The translations under genes were made by a program, and so were the position numbers. From Nocardia tengchongensis (lineage in GTDB: Bacteria; Actinomycetota; Actinomycetes; Mycobacteriales; Mycobacteriaceae): a stretch of 64,000 nucleotides of DNA. Shown here piece after piece: positions 1 to 9,522 of this stretch; the first letter of the stretch is position 1; every line of letters begins with the position of its first letter. The notes beneath the pieces were generated by a model. That model was not told the DNA's origin, did not search any database, and worked only from the letters and a program-made list of their open reading frames with translations. Location of the stretch: the NCBI RefSeq assembly GCF_018362975.1, contig NZ_CP074371.1:6138001-6202000 (forward strand), given 5' to 3'.

Positions 1-1641
1 TTGCTCGCCCGCGGCCACGATCTGCGGGCCCAGGTCGGCGTGCTGGTCGGCCTGGAAGCGCCCCTCGCTGCCGAGGCTGCGGAAGCCGGGTTCGGCGGCC
101 AGGATCCGCGCCACGTAGGGCCGGGTCTCGGTGTAGTGCCGCGAGATCTGGTTGGGCATGCCGCCCGAGGCCAGCACCGCGCCCTCACCCGCGTTGTAGG
201 CGGCGATGGTGAGCGCGGTCAGGTCACCGGACACCTTGCCCGCGGCCATCCAGCCCTCGATGGTCTTGGCGATGGCGCACATGTAGCGGCCCTGCCCGAT
301 GATGGCGTCGGCCGGATCCAGCACGCTGGCGTAGCCCTTGCCGTCGGCGTCGATGACGTAGGGCTGTCCGTCGGGTGCGAGGGCCCGCGCGGTGCCGGGC
401 ATGAACTGGGCGATGCCCTGCGCGCCGTCCGGGGAGACCGCGTCAGTGCGGAACCCGGACTCGGCCTGCCCCTGGGCGGCGAGCAGGGACGCGCCGATCT
501 CCGGGCACAGCGAGCCCGCGCGGCGGTACCAGACCTCGAGTTCGGCGGGCACCTTCCCGGCGGCGAGATTGCCGCCCGCGGTGCCGAATCCGTTCTCGCA
601 GTAGGGTCCTCCGGGCGCGGGGATGCTGCCGCCGGCCAGCCACGGCATCGGGTCGACCTGACGCCCGCCGGTCAGCCGTCCGCCCGGCACCAGCTCGAAA
701 TGCAGGTGCGGGCCCGAGGATTCGCCATTGCTGCCGACATCGGCGATGTGGCGGCCCATCTGCACGATGTCGCCGGTGCGCACGAAGATGCCGTTCTCGT
801 ACATGTGGCCGTACACGGTGGAATAGCGGCGGCCACTGGCGTCGAGGGAGTCGATCACGACCCAGTCGCCGAACCCGGAGGCCGCACCCGAAGCCACCAC
901 CAGACCGTCGGCGGCCGCGTAGATCGGGGTGCCCGCGGCGGCGGCCAGATCGACGCCCAGGTGCGTGCCGCCGCGCGCGCCGAAGACGTCGCTGACGGTG
1001 AATGTGCCTGCGGCGAGCGGGTATTGGTGGCGTCCCGCGCCGGTGAGGCTGCCCGCCTCGTTCACGGTCCCGGGTGCGGCGGCCATGGCGGCGTTGGCGG
1101 GCGCGAGCACGGTGGAGGTGGGCGCCGCGTCCTTGACGGTGACCTGCACGCGGTCCAGACGGTTGCGGGCGGCGTCGCCGCGGTCGCCGAGCGGGGACCA
1201 CTGGATGCCGGCGGCCGCGCCGGGAGTCCAGCTGCGCTGCTTCCAGATCAGGTAGTCGACGTGGAAGGCGGCGGCGTTCTCCTGCAGGAACGACACGATG
1301 GCGTCGCCCTTGCCGGAATCGCCGCCGACGATGAATTCGACGGCGCGACCGGCCTTCAGGTCCGGCGTCGCGTCGTCGTCCACCAGCCCGCGCATGTCCA
1401 TCATCCCGAAGCGGGCGACCGTGCAGCGCAGCACGCGCAGCGCACCCTCGGCCAGACCGGCTTCGACGGGCGAGCCGGTGGACGGGCAGCTGGGTTCGGT
1501 GCGCGCGGAGGTGAGGGCGGGCAGCGCCGGTGCGCCGGGACCGCAACTGGTCTCACTGGCGGGCAGAATGATGACCAACAGCAGCGTCATCACACCCAAC
1601 ACCAGGCAGATCGCCCCACCCACGAGGAATTTGGGCTTCAC
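1..1641 (-). CDS. M23 peptidase / lytic transglycosylase, exported (3' end off the window)
   Basis: Predicted cell-wall hydrolase that joins two peptidoglycan-degrading modules. The 547 visible residues start with a short cytoplasmic stretch and one N-terminal membrane segment (about residues 4-24). A LytM/M23 metallopeptidase domain follows, with zinc-ligand motifs THLGVD (near residue 225) and GPHLHFEL (near 313). Next is a soluble lytic transglycosylase-like domain with QAESGF (the likely catalytic Glu, near 390), then GAQGIAQFMPGTA and AAYNAGEGAV. The GTG start at 1641 is preceded by a GGGAG-like sequence and leads straight into the membrane anchor. The stop codon lies beyond position 1, so the C-terminus is missing. 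This pairing of domains is common in actinobacterial exported hydrolases; the exact bonds cleaved cannot be read from sequence. Confidence 0.85.
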   Translation of the reverse strand, partial: MKPKFLVGGAICLVLGVMTLLLVIILPASETSCGPGAPALPALTSARTEPSCPSTGSPVEAGLAEGALRVLRCTVARFGMMDMRGLVDDDATPDLKAGRAVEFIVGGDSGKGDAIVSFLQENAAAFHVDYLIWKQRSWTPGAAAGIQWSPLGDRGDAARNRLDRVQVTVKDAAPTSTVLAPANAAMAAAPGTVNEAGSLTGAGRHQYPLAAGTFTVSDVFGARGGTHLGVDLAAAAGTPIYAAADGLVVASGAASGFGDWVVIDSLDASGRRYSTVYGHMYENGIFVRTGDIVQMGRHIADVGSNGESSGPHLHFELVPGGRLTGGRQVDPMPWLAGGSIPAPGGPYCENGFGTAGGNLAAGKVPAELEVWYRRAGSLCPEIGASLLAAQGQAESGFRTDAVSPDGAQGIAQFMPGTARALAPDGQPYVIDADGKGYASVLDPADAIIGQGRYMCAIAKTIEGWMAAGKVSGDLTALTIAAYNAGEGAVLASGGMPNQISRHYTETRPYVARILAAEPGFRSLGSEGRFQADQHADLGPQIVAAGEQ

Positions 1642-1801
1642 GCCCGAACGCTCCCGGCCACCGCGCTCATCACCGGGACATCATGCCATGGCGGACACGC
1701 GGTTTCACGGACCCGCGCGACTCCCGCCCCGCACCTGCGTGTTTTTCCGAAGCGGACCTCGTGTCGGTTTCAACGGGCATCCGGCGGGCATCCCTGTAGG
1801 T

Positions 1802-2089
1802 ATGCCGTACGTGGCCCGCAATGAAGTCCACGCCGCTCGCATCATCAGCGGCGTCGGCACGCTGTTCGCCCTCATCGAGGGCGTCTACATCCTGATGCTG
1901 GTCCTCAATGCCGACCAGTCGAACAAGTTCTTCGTCTTCATCAAGGGGCTGGCCGAACCACTGGCACTGTTCTTCCCGGGGCTGTTCCACACCGGCAGCG
2001 CCGACTTCGACATCATCCTGGATTACGGTCTGGCGGCGATCTTCTGGCTGATCGTCAGCGGCTTCGTCGCCCGGGTCGTCGCCCGCTGA
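1802..2089 (+). CDS. small hypothetical membrane protein (95 aa)
   Basis: The product is a 95-residue protein with two or three hydrophobic segments (about residues 13-34, 47-62 and 72-92). It probably sits in the cytoplasmic membrane. No catalytic motif is visible and I do not recognise a characterised family. The ATG at 1802 follows a TGTAGG-like ribosome site, and the stop codon lies inside a strong hairpin shared with the convergent apt gene. It stands alone between the divergent cell-wall hydrolase and apt. The high-GC codon use matches the neighbours, so this is likely a real gene, but no function can be assigned. Confidence 0.7.
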   Translation: MPYVARNEVHAARIISGVGTLFALIEGVYILMLVLNADQSNKFFVFIKGLAEPLALFFPGLFHTGSADFDIILDYGLAAIFWLIVSGFVARVVAR

Positions 2090-2109
2090 ACGGCGGGCGA
2101 CGACACCGG
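2071..2109. terminator. bidirectional terminator hairpin between the small membrane gene and apt
   Basis: GTCGTCGCCCGC (2075-2086) pairs perfectly with GCGGGCGACGAC (2093-2104) around a six-base loop. The stem is extended by CCGG on each side across a one-base bulge. It lies between two convergent genes and contains the stop codon of the small membrane gene. There is no clear T-tract, as is usual in high-GC actinobacteria. Confidence 0.6.
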
Positions 2110-2116
2110 GTACGAG

Positions 2117-2689
2117 TCAGAGCTTGACGATGGAGGTCACCGGGTAATCCCCTTGGCGCTCACGGCCATTGAGGAATCCGAGCTCGAGCACCACCGCGGC
2201 CGCGGTCACCTCGGCCCCGGCGGCGATGAACAGCTCGGCCGCCGCGGCGAGGGTGCCGCCGGTGGCGAGCACGTCGTCGAGCAGCAGCACCTTGCGACCC
2301 TTCAGGTCGATGCCGTCGGCGGGGATCTCCAGTGCGGCCGAACCGTATTCGAGGGTGTACTCGCGGGAGATGACCGGCGGCGGCAGCTTGCCGGCCTTGC
2401 GGACCGCGACCACGCCGGTGCCGAGGATGGCGGCCACGCCCGCGCCCAGCAGGAAGCCGCGCGCGTCGACACCGGCGACCAGGTCGGCGTCGGGCGCGCA
2501 GGTGGCGAAGCAGTCGAGCACCGCACGGAAGCCGGCGGGGTCGGCGAACACCGGGGTCAGGTCGGCGAAACGCACACCCGGCGTCGGGAAGTCATCGTGC
2601 CAGCGGGTCAGCCGCTGTACGGCTTCCTCGGCGCGGGCGGCCCGCTCCCCCACCAGTTCGGCCGTCTCCAGCATTTCGTGCTTGCTCAT
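2117..2689 (-). CDS. apt: adenine phosphoribosyltransferase
   Basis: Apt converts adenine and PRPP to AMP in purine salvage, in the cytoplasm. The 190-residue protein shows the type I phosphoribosyltransferase PRPP-binding signature VLLLDDVLATGGT near residue 135, the upstream GVDARGFLLG loop, and the RKAGKLPPPVISREY segment typical of Apt. An N-terminal extension of about 20 residues precedes the family core. The gene lies 38 bp downstream of the lipoprotein gene on the same strand, in the same order as Rv2585c-Rv2584c of M. tuberculosis, where relA follows. Here a hydrolase and a small membrane gene lie next instead. Confidence 0.95.
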   Translation of the reverse strand: MSKHEMLETAELVGERAARAEEAVQRLTRWHDDFPTPGVRFADLTPVFADPAGFRAVLDCFATCAPDADLVAGVDARGFLLGAGVAAILGTGVVAVRKAGKLPPPVISREYTLEYGSAALEIPADGIDLKGRKVLLLDDVLATGGTLAAAAELFIAAGAEVTAAAVVLELGFLNGRERQGDYPVTSIVKL

Positions 2690-2727
2690 TTACACCCACT
2701 CCTCATCACCACGCCGGTCCGGCACAC

Positions 2728-4446
2728 TTACCGTTTCAGTACCCAGCGATCCATATTCCAGCCCGCGCCCGCTTTCGTGGCGCCGGCGATGCCGTTCTCC
2801 ATGCCGTTGCCGAACCCGATGGTGCGGGGGGAGGCGAACAGCGGAACCGACGGCATCTCGCTCCAGAGCAGGTTCTCCTGCTCGTTCAGCAGGTTCAGCA
2901 CGACTGTCGAGTTGTCCTCCGCCGCAAGCTGATCCGCGATGGCATCGTAGCGGCCGTTGCCGAATCGCCCGAAATTCAGGCCCGCGCCGGTGCGCAGCGC
3001 GGCGATGGCGTCGGTCGCGCCCAGGGTTCCCGAGGGTCCCGGCATGGCCGCGGTGCCGCCCAGGATCGCGTCCACCTTGCCCTCGGTGAGCTGCGAGGCG
3101 GTGAAATCCGGTGCGCCCGCGTCGATCACGTTCACCCCACCGGCCTTGCAGGCGTCGGCGATAGCGGCGACCATGGCCGCGCGCGCGTCGTCGGGCTTGA
3201 CGTAGCCGATGCGCACCGTCTGGTTGGCCAGGCTCGAGGACGCGGCGGCCTGCGCGGCGGTGCCGTCGCCCTTGTACTTGTCGCCCGCACCCGAGATCGA
3301 CTGGTAGTACACCGAATCCTGTTGCACGGTCCGCGAATTGAGCGGACCGGAGCCCAGGCCGATCTTCACGGTGTAGTCCGGATGCCCGAACTTCTCGAAC
3401 AGCGCCTGCCGCGGCACGCACGAGGCGAAGGCCCGGCGCGCGTCCGCGCCGCCGAACACGCCGCCGGTGCCGAGCACCAACTGTTCGACGCCGCGACCGG
3501 GCAGGTTCTGCTTGTGGAATCCGCTCAGGCTCACGTCACCGAGCGAGCCCGCGCCGACGTCCAGGACGCCGACAGAGTTATCGGACACCTTGGCCTTCAG
3601 GTCGGAGTGCCGGTCCCACACCACGATCCGCGGCGTCTTGGGCTGATTGCCCCACCACTTCTCGTTCTTGACCAGGACCAGACCGTCCTTGTCACCGAAG
3701 GAGTCGATCCGATACGGCCCCGAGGACGGCAGCACCGTCAGATCCAGCTTGCCGGGGGCGAGAGTCCAGCCGTTGTTCCAGAAGTCGGCGACCCGCTCGA
3801 GGGTGGGCTGATCGCCGGTCTGCACCGGCGTCACCACGTTCGGGACCTTCACCTGGGTGGCGACCACGTGCGCGGGCATCAGCTCGGCGGCGTTGAACAG
3901 CGTCTTCCACGCCGCGTAATGCTTGCCCGGCCGGAACAGGACCGTCGCGTCCTTGGATCCGGGCTGGCAGTCGACGCGTTCGATGTCGCGGTACCCGTCG
4001 GTGCTCGCGGCGTCGAAGAGCGGAACGGGCCCGCCCGGAGCGGGTTTGGTGAATCGCCCGCTGCGAGCGGCCCAGGTCAGCACCAGGTCGTCGCAGGAGC
4101 TGGGGATGCCGTCGGAGTAGACGCCCTCCGGGTTGAGCCGGTACTGGATGGTCTGCGCCTCGCCCGGTACCTCCTTGGCGGTGCCGGTGTCGGTGTCGGC
4201 CACCGGCTGCCCGTCGGGTCCGGTGTAGAAGAACCCGGTCAGCACCCGCGAGAACACCGCGGCCGCACCGCTGTTCGCGCCGAGCGCGCTGCCGCCGTTG
4301 TAGGAGGCGACGACCGCGTCCACGCCGTACCCGATGGAGGGCACCTGGTTCTTGCCGGCGCAACCCGCCAGCGCGCCGGCGGCGAGCGTGCCCGCCATCA
4401 GCGCGACGGCGGTCCGGCGCACGACAACCCTCTGGTCTTGTTTCAC
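2728..4446 (-). CDS. ABC-type solute-binding lipoprotein, family 5 (oligopeptide type)
   Basis: Predicted extracytoplasmic solute-binding lipoprotein (SBP family 5/DppA-OppA fold, about 572 aa). The N-terminus has two Arg, a hydrophobic core and a lipobox ALAGC with the lipidated Cys near residue 29. The mature part contains typical family features such as GVYSDGIPSSCDDLVLTW, SSGPYRIDSF and WWGNQPKTPRI. The GTG at 4446 has AGGGGG upstream and places the signal peptide correctly, so longer upstream frames are not used. It sits 19 bp after secF and before apt, as Rv2585c does in M. tuberculosis. No permease or ATPase is adjacent, so the ligand and transporter partner are unknown. Confidence 0.88.
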   Translation of the reverse strand: MKQDQRVVVRRTAVALMAGTLAAGALAGCAGKNQVPSIGYGVDAVVASYNGGSALGANSGAAAVFSRVLTGFFYTGPDGQPVADTDTGTAKEVPGEAQTIQYRLNPEGVYSDGIPSSCDDLVLTWAARSGRFTKPAPGGPVPLFDAASTDGYRDIERVDCQPGSKDATVLFRPGKHYAAWKTLFNAAELMPAHVVATQVKVPNVVTPVQTGDQPTLERVADFWNNGWTLAPGKLDLTVLPSSGPYRIDSFGDKDGLVLVKNEKWWGNQPKTPRIVVWDRHSDLKAKVSDNSVGVLDVGAGSLGDVSLSGFHKQNLPGRGVEQLVLGTGGVFGGADARRAFASCVPRQALFEKFGHPDYTVKIGLGSGPLNSRTVQQDSVYYQSISGAGDKYKGDGTAAQAAASSSLANQTVRIGYVKPDDARAAMVAAIADACKAGGVNVIDAGAPDFTASQLTEGKVDAILGGTAAMPGPSGTLGATDAIAALRTGAGLNFGRFGNGRYDAIADQLAAEDNSTVVLNLLNEQENLLWSEMPSVPLFASPRTIGFGNGMENGIAGATKAGAGWNMDRWVLKR

Positions 4447-4465
4447 CCGCGAACCCCCTGCGCGC

Positions 4466-5665
4466 TCAGTGCCGTCGATTCTGTCGTTTCCCACTCGGCC
4501 GGGCGCCGGGACGCGGCGCCCCGGAGCTCTGACGCGGTCCGCGCTCACGCGCGATGCCATCAGACGAGGCGACCGCCGCCGCGCCGACCCGCACCTGAGC
4601 GCCACCCGAGCGGCGGTTGAGCACCTTCTTGGTGTGCGCGGCCACCGGACCCCAGGTCTCCTTGATGGACACCAGGATCGGCACGGCGAAGAAGATCGAC
4701 GAGTAGCCACCCACGATCATGCCGACCAGCTGCACCAGCGCCAGGTCCTTCAGGGTGCCGACGCCGAGCAGCCACACCGCGACCACCAGCATGCCGATGA
4801 TCGGCAGGATGCCGATGACGGTGGTGTTGATCGATCGCATCAGCGTCTGGTTGGCCGCCAGGTTCGCCTTCTCCCCGTAGGTGTGCTTGCTCAGGTGCAG
4901 CACGCCCTTGGTGTTCTCCTCGACCTTGTCGAAGACGACGACGTTGTCGTAGAGCACGTAGCCCAGAATCGTGAGCAGACCGATGACCGCGGCCGGCGTC
5001 ACCTCGAAACCGACGATCGAGTAGACGCCGGCGGTCACGATCAGGTTGAAGAACAGCGAGGCGATGGCCGCGAAGGACATGTCCCGTTCGAAGCGAATCG
5101 CGATGTACAGCATGGTCAATGCGACGAACACGACCAGTGCGAGCAGCGCCTTCTGGGTGACCTGGCCACCCCAGGTCTCGCTGATCTCCGCGACGCTGAT
5201 GGCGCTGCGGCTGGGCTGATCGTTGCGGTCCTTCGGCTGGAAGGCATCGAACAGCGCGTTCTGCAGCTTGTCGGCCTGCTCGGCATTCAGCGTGTCCGAA
5301 CGGACCTGGATGGTGGCCGAGGAGCCCGAGCCCACCTTCTGCACGGTCACCGGGTCGTGGCCGAGCGCGGTCCGGTACACGTCCTCCACCTTGGAGGTGG
5401 TGACGTTGTCGGCGGCGGGCAGCTGAATCCGCGAACCGCCCGCGAAGTCGATGCCCAGGGTGAAGCCCTTGAACACCATGCTGGCCATCGCGATGGCGAT
5501 CAGCGCCGCCGCGATGCCGTAGTAGATCTTGCGCTTGCCGACGATCTCGAAGCCACCGGTACCGGTGTAGAGCCGTTCGAACAGGCTGTGCCGCTTGTCC
5601 ATCGGCGCGGACTCGTAATCGAGTTCCGAATCGGAATCCACCATGATGGGTGAGGACTTGGCCAT
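4466..5665 (-). CDS. secF: protein translocase subunit SecF
   Basis: SecF works with SecD and YajC in the membrane to drive the late steps of Sec-dependent export, using the proton motive force. The protein (399 aa) has a first membrane segment near residues 45-65 followed by the SecF hallmark GIDFAGGSRIQL. It then has a periplasmic domain and a cluster of five hydrophobic segments containing GYVLYDNVVVFDKVEEN. The ATG at 5665 is preferred because AAGGAGG lies at proper spacing. An in-frame GTG at 5671 overlapping the secD stop (GTGA) is possible but too close to the ribosome site. The Arg/Pro-rich C-terminal tail is typical of actinobacterial SecF. Confidence 0.96.
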   Translation of the reverse strand: MAKSSPIMVDSDSELDYESAPMDKRHSLFERLYTGTGGFEIVGKRKIYYGIAAALIAIAMASMVFKGFTLGIDFAGGSRIQLPAADNVTTSKVEDVYRTALGHDPVTVQKVGSGSSATIQVRSDTLNAEQADKLQNALFDAFQPKDRNDQPSRSAISVAEISETWGGQVTQKALLALVVFVALTMLYIAIRFERDMSFAAIASLFFNLIVTAGVYSIVGFEVTPAAVIGLLTILGYVLYDNVVVFDKVEENTKGVLHLSKHTYGEKANLAANQTLMRSINTTVIGILPIIGMLVVAVWLLGVGTLKDLALVQLVGMIVGGYSSIFFAVPILVSIKETWGPVAAHTKKVLNRRSGGAQVRVGAAAVASSDGIARERGPRQSSGAPRPGARPSGKRQNRRH

Positions 5666-5667
5666 GA

Positions 5668-7341
5668 TCACGCCTCCTTCACCAGAACGCGGGCCGTGGC
5701 CTTGCGTTCCTGTGCCAGATCTGTAATTGCGCCCAGGCCGTTCACCGACGGCTTGGCCCAGAACGGCGACCGCGAGACCAGCATCATCAGCGGCGCGGTC
5801 ACCAGATACAGGACGATGACGTCGAGCACGGTGGTGACACCGAGGGTGAAGGCGAAGCCCTTCACCTGGCCCGCGGCCAGCACGTACAGCACCGCGGAGG
5901 CGATCAGCGAGACCGTCTTACCCGAGAGGTTGGTGCGCTGTGCGCGCTGCCAGCCGCGCGGCACCGCGGAACGGAAACTGCGGCCCTCGCGCATCTGGTC
6001 CTTGATGCGTTCGAAGAAGACGACGAACGAGTCCGCCGTCATACCAATACCGATGATCAGACCCGCGATACCGGCGAGGTCGAGGGTGAATCCGATCCAG
6101 CGGCCCAGCAGCACGATCAGCGCGTACACCGCCACACCCGCCGCGAGCAGCGAGAAGCCGGCCAGGAAGCCGAGCATGCGGTAGTAGAGCAGGCAGTACA
6201 GCAGCACCGCCACCAAGCCGATCGCGCCCGCGATCAGGCCCGCGCGCAGCGAGGACATGCCCAGCGTCGCCGAAACCGTCTCGGCCTCGGAGGTGGTGAA
6301 CGACAGCGGCAGCGAGCCGTACTTCAGGGAGTTCGCGAGCTCCTTGGAGGTGGTGGCGTTGAAGTTGCCGCTGATCTGGGTGCTACCACCGAACTGGTTA
6401 CCGGACTCGACTCGCGGCGCACTGACCACCTTGGTGTCGAGCGCGAAGGCCAGCTGCTTGCCGACATACTCGTTGGTCAGCTTGCCCCAGGTATCGGAAC
6501 CGCTCGACTTGAACTCGACGTCCACCACCCAGCGGCCCTGACGCGAATCCAGCGTGCCGGAAGCGTTCTTGATCTCCTGGCCGTCCAGCTTGGACTTGTC
6601 GAGCAGGTAGACCTCGGTGCCGTCGCTGCTGCAGGCCACCAGCGGCAGGTTCGGGTCGTCATTGCCCTGCAGCGGATCGGGCTTCGAGCAGTCCATGGTG
6701 GCCATGGCCTGCAACTGCACCGTCTGATCGGTGCTCTGCCGCAACGCCTTCGCGGCCGCGATCTCCTGCTGCAACTGCTGCGGGCTCGGCGCCGGAGCGG
6801 GAGAAGGAGTGGTCGGAGCCTGCTCCGGGAACACCCGGTTCTGCGGGGCCGGCGCCTCGGCCGAGGTGGTCGGCGCGGAGGCGGTGGTGCTGGGCGCGGC
6901 GGGAGCGGTGCTCGGCGTGGCCGCCGGAGTCGGCTGCGGCTGGGCCTGCTTGCCGACCTGCGGCGCGGTGACGTTGAGCACCGGGCGCACGTACAGCTTG
7001 GCGGTGGTGGCCAGCGACTTCGCCTGCCCGCCGTCCTCGCCGGGCACCGTGATCACCAGGTTGTCACCCTCGATGACGACTTCGGACCCGGCGACGCCGA
7101 GTCCGTTGACGCGCTTCTCGATGATGTCCTGGGCCTTCTTCAGGCTGTCCTGGCTGGGCTTACCGCCGTCCGGGGTGCGGGCGGTCAGGGTGACCCGGGT
7201 ACCGCCCTGCAGATCGATGCCGAGCTTCGGCGTGTGGTGCTTGTCGCCGGTGAAGAAGATCAGGCCGAACATCAAAGCCACCAGCGCGGCGTATACACCG
7301 AGCAAACGCAGCGGATGCGCCGTTCCCTGAGAAGGTGGCAC
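5668..7341 (-). CDS. secD: protein translocase subunit SecD
   Basis: SecD is the partner of SecF in the accessory translocon complex. The 557-residue protein has an N-terminal membrane segment (about 12-30), then the signature KLGIDLQGGTRVTL, a P1 head domain, and a low-complexity Pro/Ala/Thr-rich insert (roughly residues 125-190) typical of actinobacterial SecD. The C-terminal six-helix block contains GMTADSFVVFFERIKDQ, the counterpart of the conserved transmembrane motif. The gene is followed by secF within a few bases and preceded by yajC 102 bp upstream, all on the same strand, which is the usual yajC-secD-secF operon. Confidence 0.96.
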   Translation of the reverse strand: MPPSQGTAHPLRLLGVYAALVALMFGLIFFTGDKHHTPKLGIDLQGGTRVTLTARTPDGGKPSQDSLKKAQDIIEKRVNGLGVAGSEVVIEGDNLVITVPGEDGGQAKSLATTAKLYVRPVLNVTAPQVGKQAQPQPTPAATPSTAPAAPSTTASAPTTSAEAPAPQNRVFPEQAPTTPSPAPAPSPQQLQQEIAAAKALRQSTDQTVQLQAMATMDCSKPDPLQGNDDPNLPLVACSSDGTEVYLLDKSKLDGQEIKNASGTLDSRQGRWVVDVEFKSSGSDTWGKLTNEYVGKQLAFALDTKVVSAPRVESGNQFGGSTQISGNFNATTSKELANSLKYGSLPLSFTTSEAETVSATLGMSSLRAGLIAGAIGLVAVLLYCLLYYRMLGFLAGFSLLAAGVAVYALIVLLGRWIGFTLDLAGIAGLIIGIGMTADSFVVFFERIKDQMREGRSFRSAVPRGWQRAQRTNLSGKTVSLIASAVLYVLAAGQVKGFAFTLGVTTVLDVIVLYLVTAPLMMLVSRSPFWAKPSVNGLGAITDLAQERKATARVLVKEA

Positions 7342-7443
7342 AGTACTTTTCTCCTAGGCGGGATGGAAGGTGGAACGTGCGGGTACACGCCGCAGCGCCA
7401 CCGGCCGCCGGTCTCCCGGAGCGGCCGATGGCGCTGGATGTGT

Positions 7444-7809
7444 TCAGTCCTTGGTCAGCCGCGGCGCGTCGTCGGCGGCTTCGGCGGGGACGGCGGTGTC
7501 CGCGGGGACGGCGTCCTCGGCCTCGGCCTCGACGGCCTCGGTGTCGGTGGCCTCGTCCTCGTTGCGAACCTCGAGCACCGACTTGCGCAGCCAGGTGGTG
7601 ACGACCTCTTCGGCGATCTCCAGATCGACGGTGCTGTCATCGAGTTCGACCACGGTGCCGAACAGACCCGACGTGGTGACCACCCGGTCGCCGACCTTCA
7701 GGGCGTCCTGCATGTCGGTGACCTTCGCCATCTCCCGTTTCTGTCGGCGCACACCGAGGAACATGGGGATGAGCAGGGCAACCAACAGCAGTGGCAGCAG
7801 AAGATCCAT
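7444..7809 (-). CDS. yajC: preprotein translocase subunit YajC
   Basis: Small single-pass membrane subunit associated with SecDF. The 121-residue protein has one N-terminal membrane helix (residues 2-18, LLLPLLLVALLIPMFLG), the basic RRQKREM cytoplasmic boundary, and the conserved YajC core with LKVGDRVVTTSGLFGTV. The last 40 residues are acidic and Ala/Glu-rich, a variable extension also seen in related actinobacteria. It heads the yajC-secD-secF run. In M. tuberculosis gabT lies upstream; here the accessory block begins instead. Confidence 0.93.
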   Translation of the reverse strand: MDLLLPLLLVALLIPMFLGVRRQKREMAKVTDMQDALKVGDRVVTTSGLFGTVVELDDSTVDLEIAEEVVTTWLRKSVLEVRNEDEATDTEAVEAEAEDAVPADTAVPAEAADDAPRLTKD

Positions 7810-7978
7810 CGTCGAAGTCAGCTCCTGGTCAGTGGTAAGTCAGTACGTTTCCCGACAGTCTGCCAGTAATCCCTGAGAGAACGCGCGCCGACCTGTCCCA
7901 GTGCCTCCAGGTTTTCGCCCAGGGCTGATTCGCCGGCTACCCGGGGTTGCACCGATATTTCCGACCGCACAGTCCGAC

Positions 7979-9505
7979 TCAAACGGTCTGCTGCCCGTAG
8001 CTGTAGTCGTCGAGCGGGAAACTCGACGCCTCGCGGTGGGCGTTCAGGGTGCTTGTCGGGCGCAGCAGCGCGGCCTCACCGTGCTGATTGAAGTAGTAGC
8101 TGCGCGCGGTCGAGCACTCGCCGCCATAGAACACCGACGAGCCGAGCTTGTCGGTGACGCGGTCCAGGAATTCGGTGTTGGCGCGCTCGGTGACCTCGAA
8201 GACCTGCTCGCCGCGGCGGAACATCTCACCGAACAGGCGCGCCATGTGCTTCATCTGCGCCTCGATGGTGGTGAAGTAGGACAGGCCGCTGTACGAGTAG
8301 GGGCTGTTGAGGCTGACGAAGTTGGGAAACTTCGGCACGGTGATGCCCTCGTAGGCCTGGAAACGGTTGTCGCGCCAGAACTTTCCGAGGTTGCGGCCCT
8401 CACGGCCGATGATCTCGATGGCCGGGAAGTTGACGTCCCACAGGTTGAATCCGGTGGCCAGGATGAGCGTGTCGACCTCGGTCTTGTGACCGTCGGCGGT
8501 GACGATGCCGTCGGGTTCGATGCGCTCGATGGAGTTGGTCTCGAGGCGTACGTGCGGCTCATTGAAGGTCTTGAAGTACAGGTTCGAGAAGGTGGGCCGC
8601 TTGCAGCCGAAATCGTAGTCGGGGGGTGAGCTTCTCGCGGGTCTGCTTGTCGCGGACCTGGGTGCGCAGGTGCGCCTTGGCCAGCAGTCCGGCGGCCTTG
8701 TTGAGCGGCTTGGCCTGCTTGAAGTGCAGCACGCCGACCACCATGAGCGCCTCCAGCATGGAGGTGTTGATCAGGCGAGCGGCCTTCTGCGTCACCGGAA
8801 CTCGCTCGAACAGCTTCTGCACGCTCGGCGGGATGGGGGCGTCGACCTTGGGGACGACCCAGATGGGGGTGCGCTGGAAGACGGTGAGCGCCTGGGCTTT
8901 CTTGGCGACCTCGGGGATCAGCTGCACGGCGGTGGCGCCGGTGCCGATGATGGCGGCCTTGGTGCCGGTGAGGTCGAAGCCGTCCTCCCACGCGGTGGTG
9001 TGAATGATCTTGCCCGCGAAGCTGTCGATGCCCGGGAACGGCGGGGTGTAGGGCTGGGACAGGAAGCCGTGGCGGCCATCAGGTAACGCGCGGTGAGGGA
9101 TTCACCGCCCTCGACCGCGACCACCCAGTGCTGCTGTTCCTCGTCCCAGCGCGCGCCGCCGACGGTGGTGCCGAAGCGCATGCGCCGGCGCAGGTCGTAT
9201 TTGTCGGCGACGTGTTCGGCGTACTTCTTGAGCTCCGAACCCGGGGCGAACAGTCGCGACCAGTGCGGGTTGGGCTCGAAGGAGTACGAGTAGGTGACCG
9301 AGGCGATGTCGACGGCCAGGCCCGGGTAGTGGTTGACGTGCCAGGTGCCGCCGAGGTCGTCCTCGCGTTCGAGGATCAGGAAGTTGCCCAGGCCGAGCCG
9401 ATCGAGCTCGATGCCCGCACCCATGCCGCCGAAACCCGCCCCGACCACGATGGCGTCGTACTGAGGTGCCACGCCGAACCTCCCGCTGAGCTGTGTTGAT
9501 GCCAT
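7979..9505 (-). CDS. FAD-dependent Baeyer-Villiger-type monooxygenase (two frameshifts)
   Basis: Likely NADPH/FAD-dependent flavin monooxygenase of the Baeyer-Villiger group (about 508 aa after correction). Reading across two shifts gives VVGAGFGGMGAGIEL (FAD Rossmann motif), GGTWHVNHYPG, the group fingerprint FAGKIIHTTAWED and a second Rossmann motif IGTGATAVQL. The first shift is near 9068, where one C of a short run appears missing. The second is at the G6 run 8621-8626, where one base is extra. The two compensate, so the start and end share a frame. Either these are consensus errors or the gene is inactivated. I use the ATG at 9505; a GTG at 9517 would touch the operator. It is divergent from a TetR gene that probably represses it. 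The substrate is unknown. Confidence 0.8.
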
Positions 9506-9522
9506 GAACTGATTCACATGTC

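Noticed and set aside
1..1824. Long open frame on the + strand across the cell-wall hydrolase gene
   Set aside because: It has no recognisable motif, while the opposite strand encodes a clear M23/transglycosylase protein with signal anchor; it is an antisense shadow of high-GC coding sequence.
4447..4710. Upstream extension of the family 5 lipoprotein frame
   Set aside because: It would overlap secF and bury the signal peptide; the GTG at 4446 with a good ribosome site fits the lipobox.
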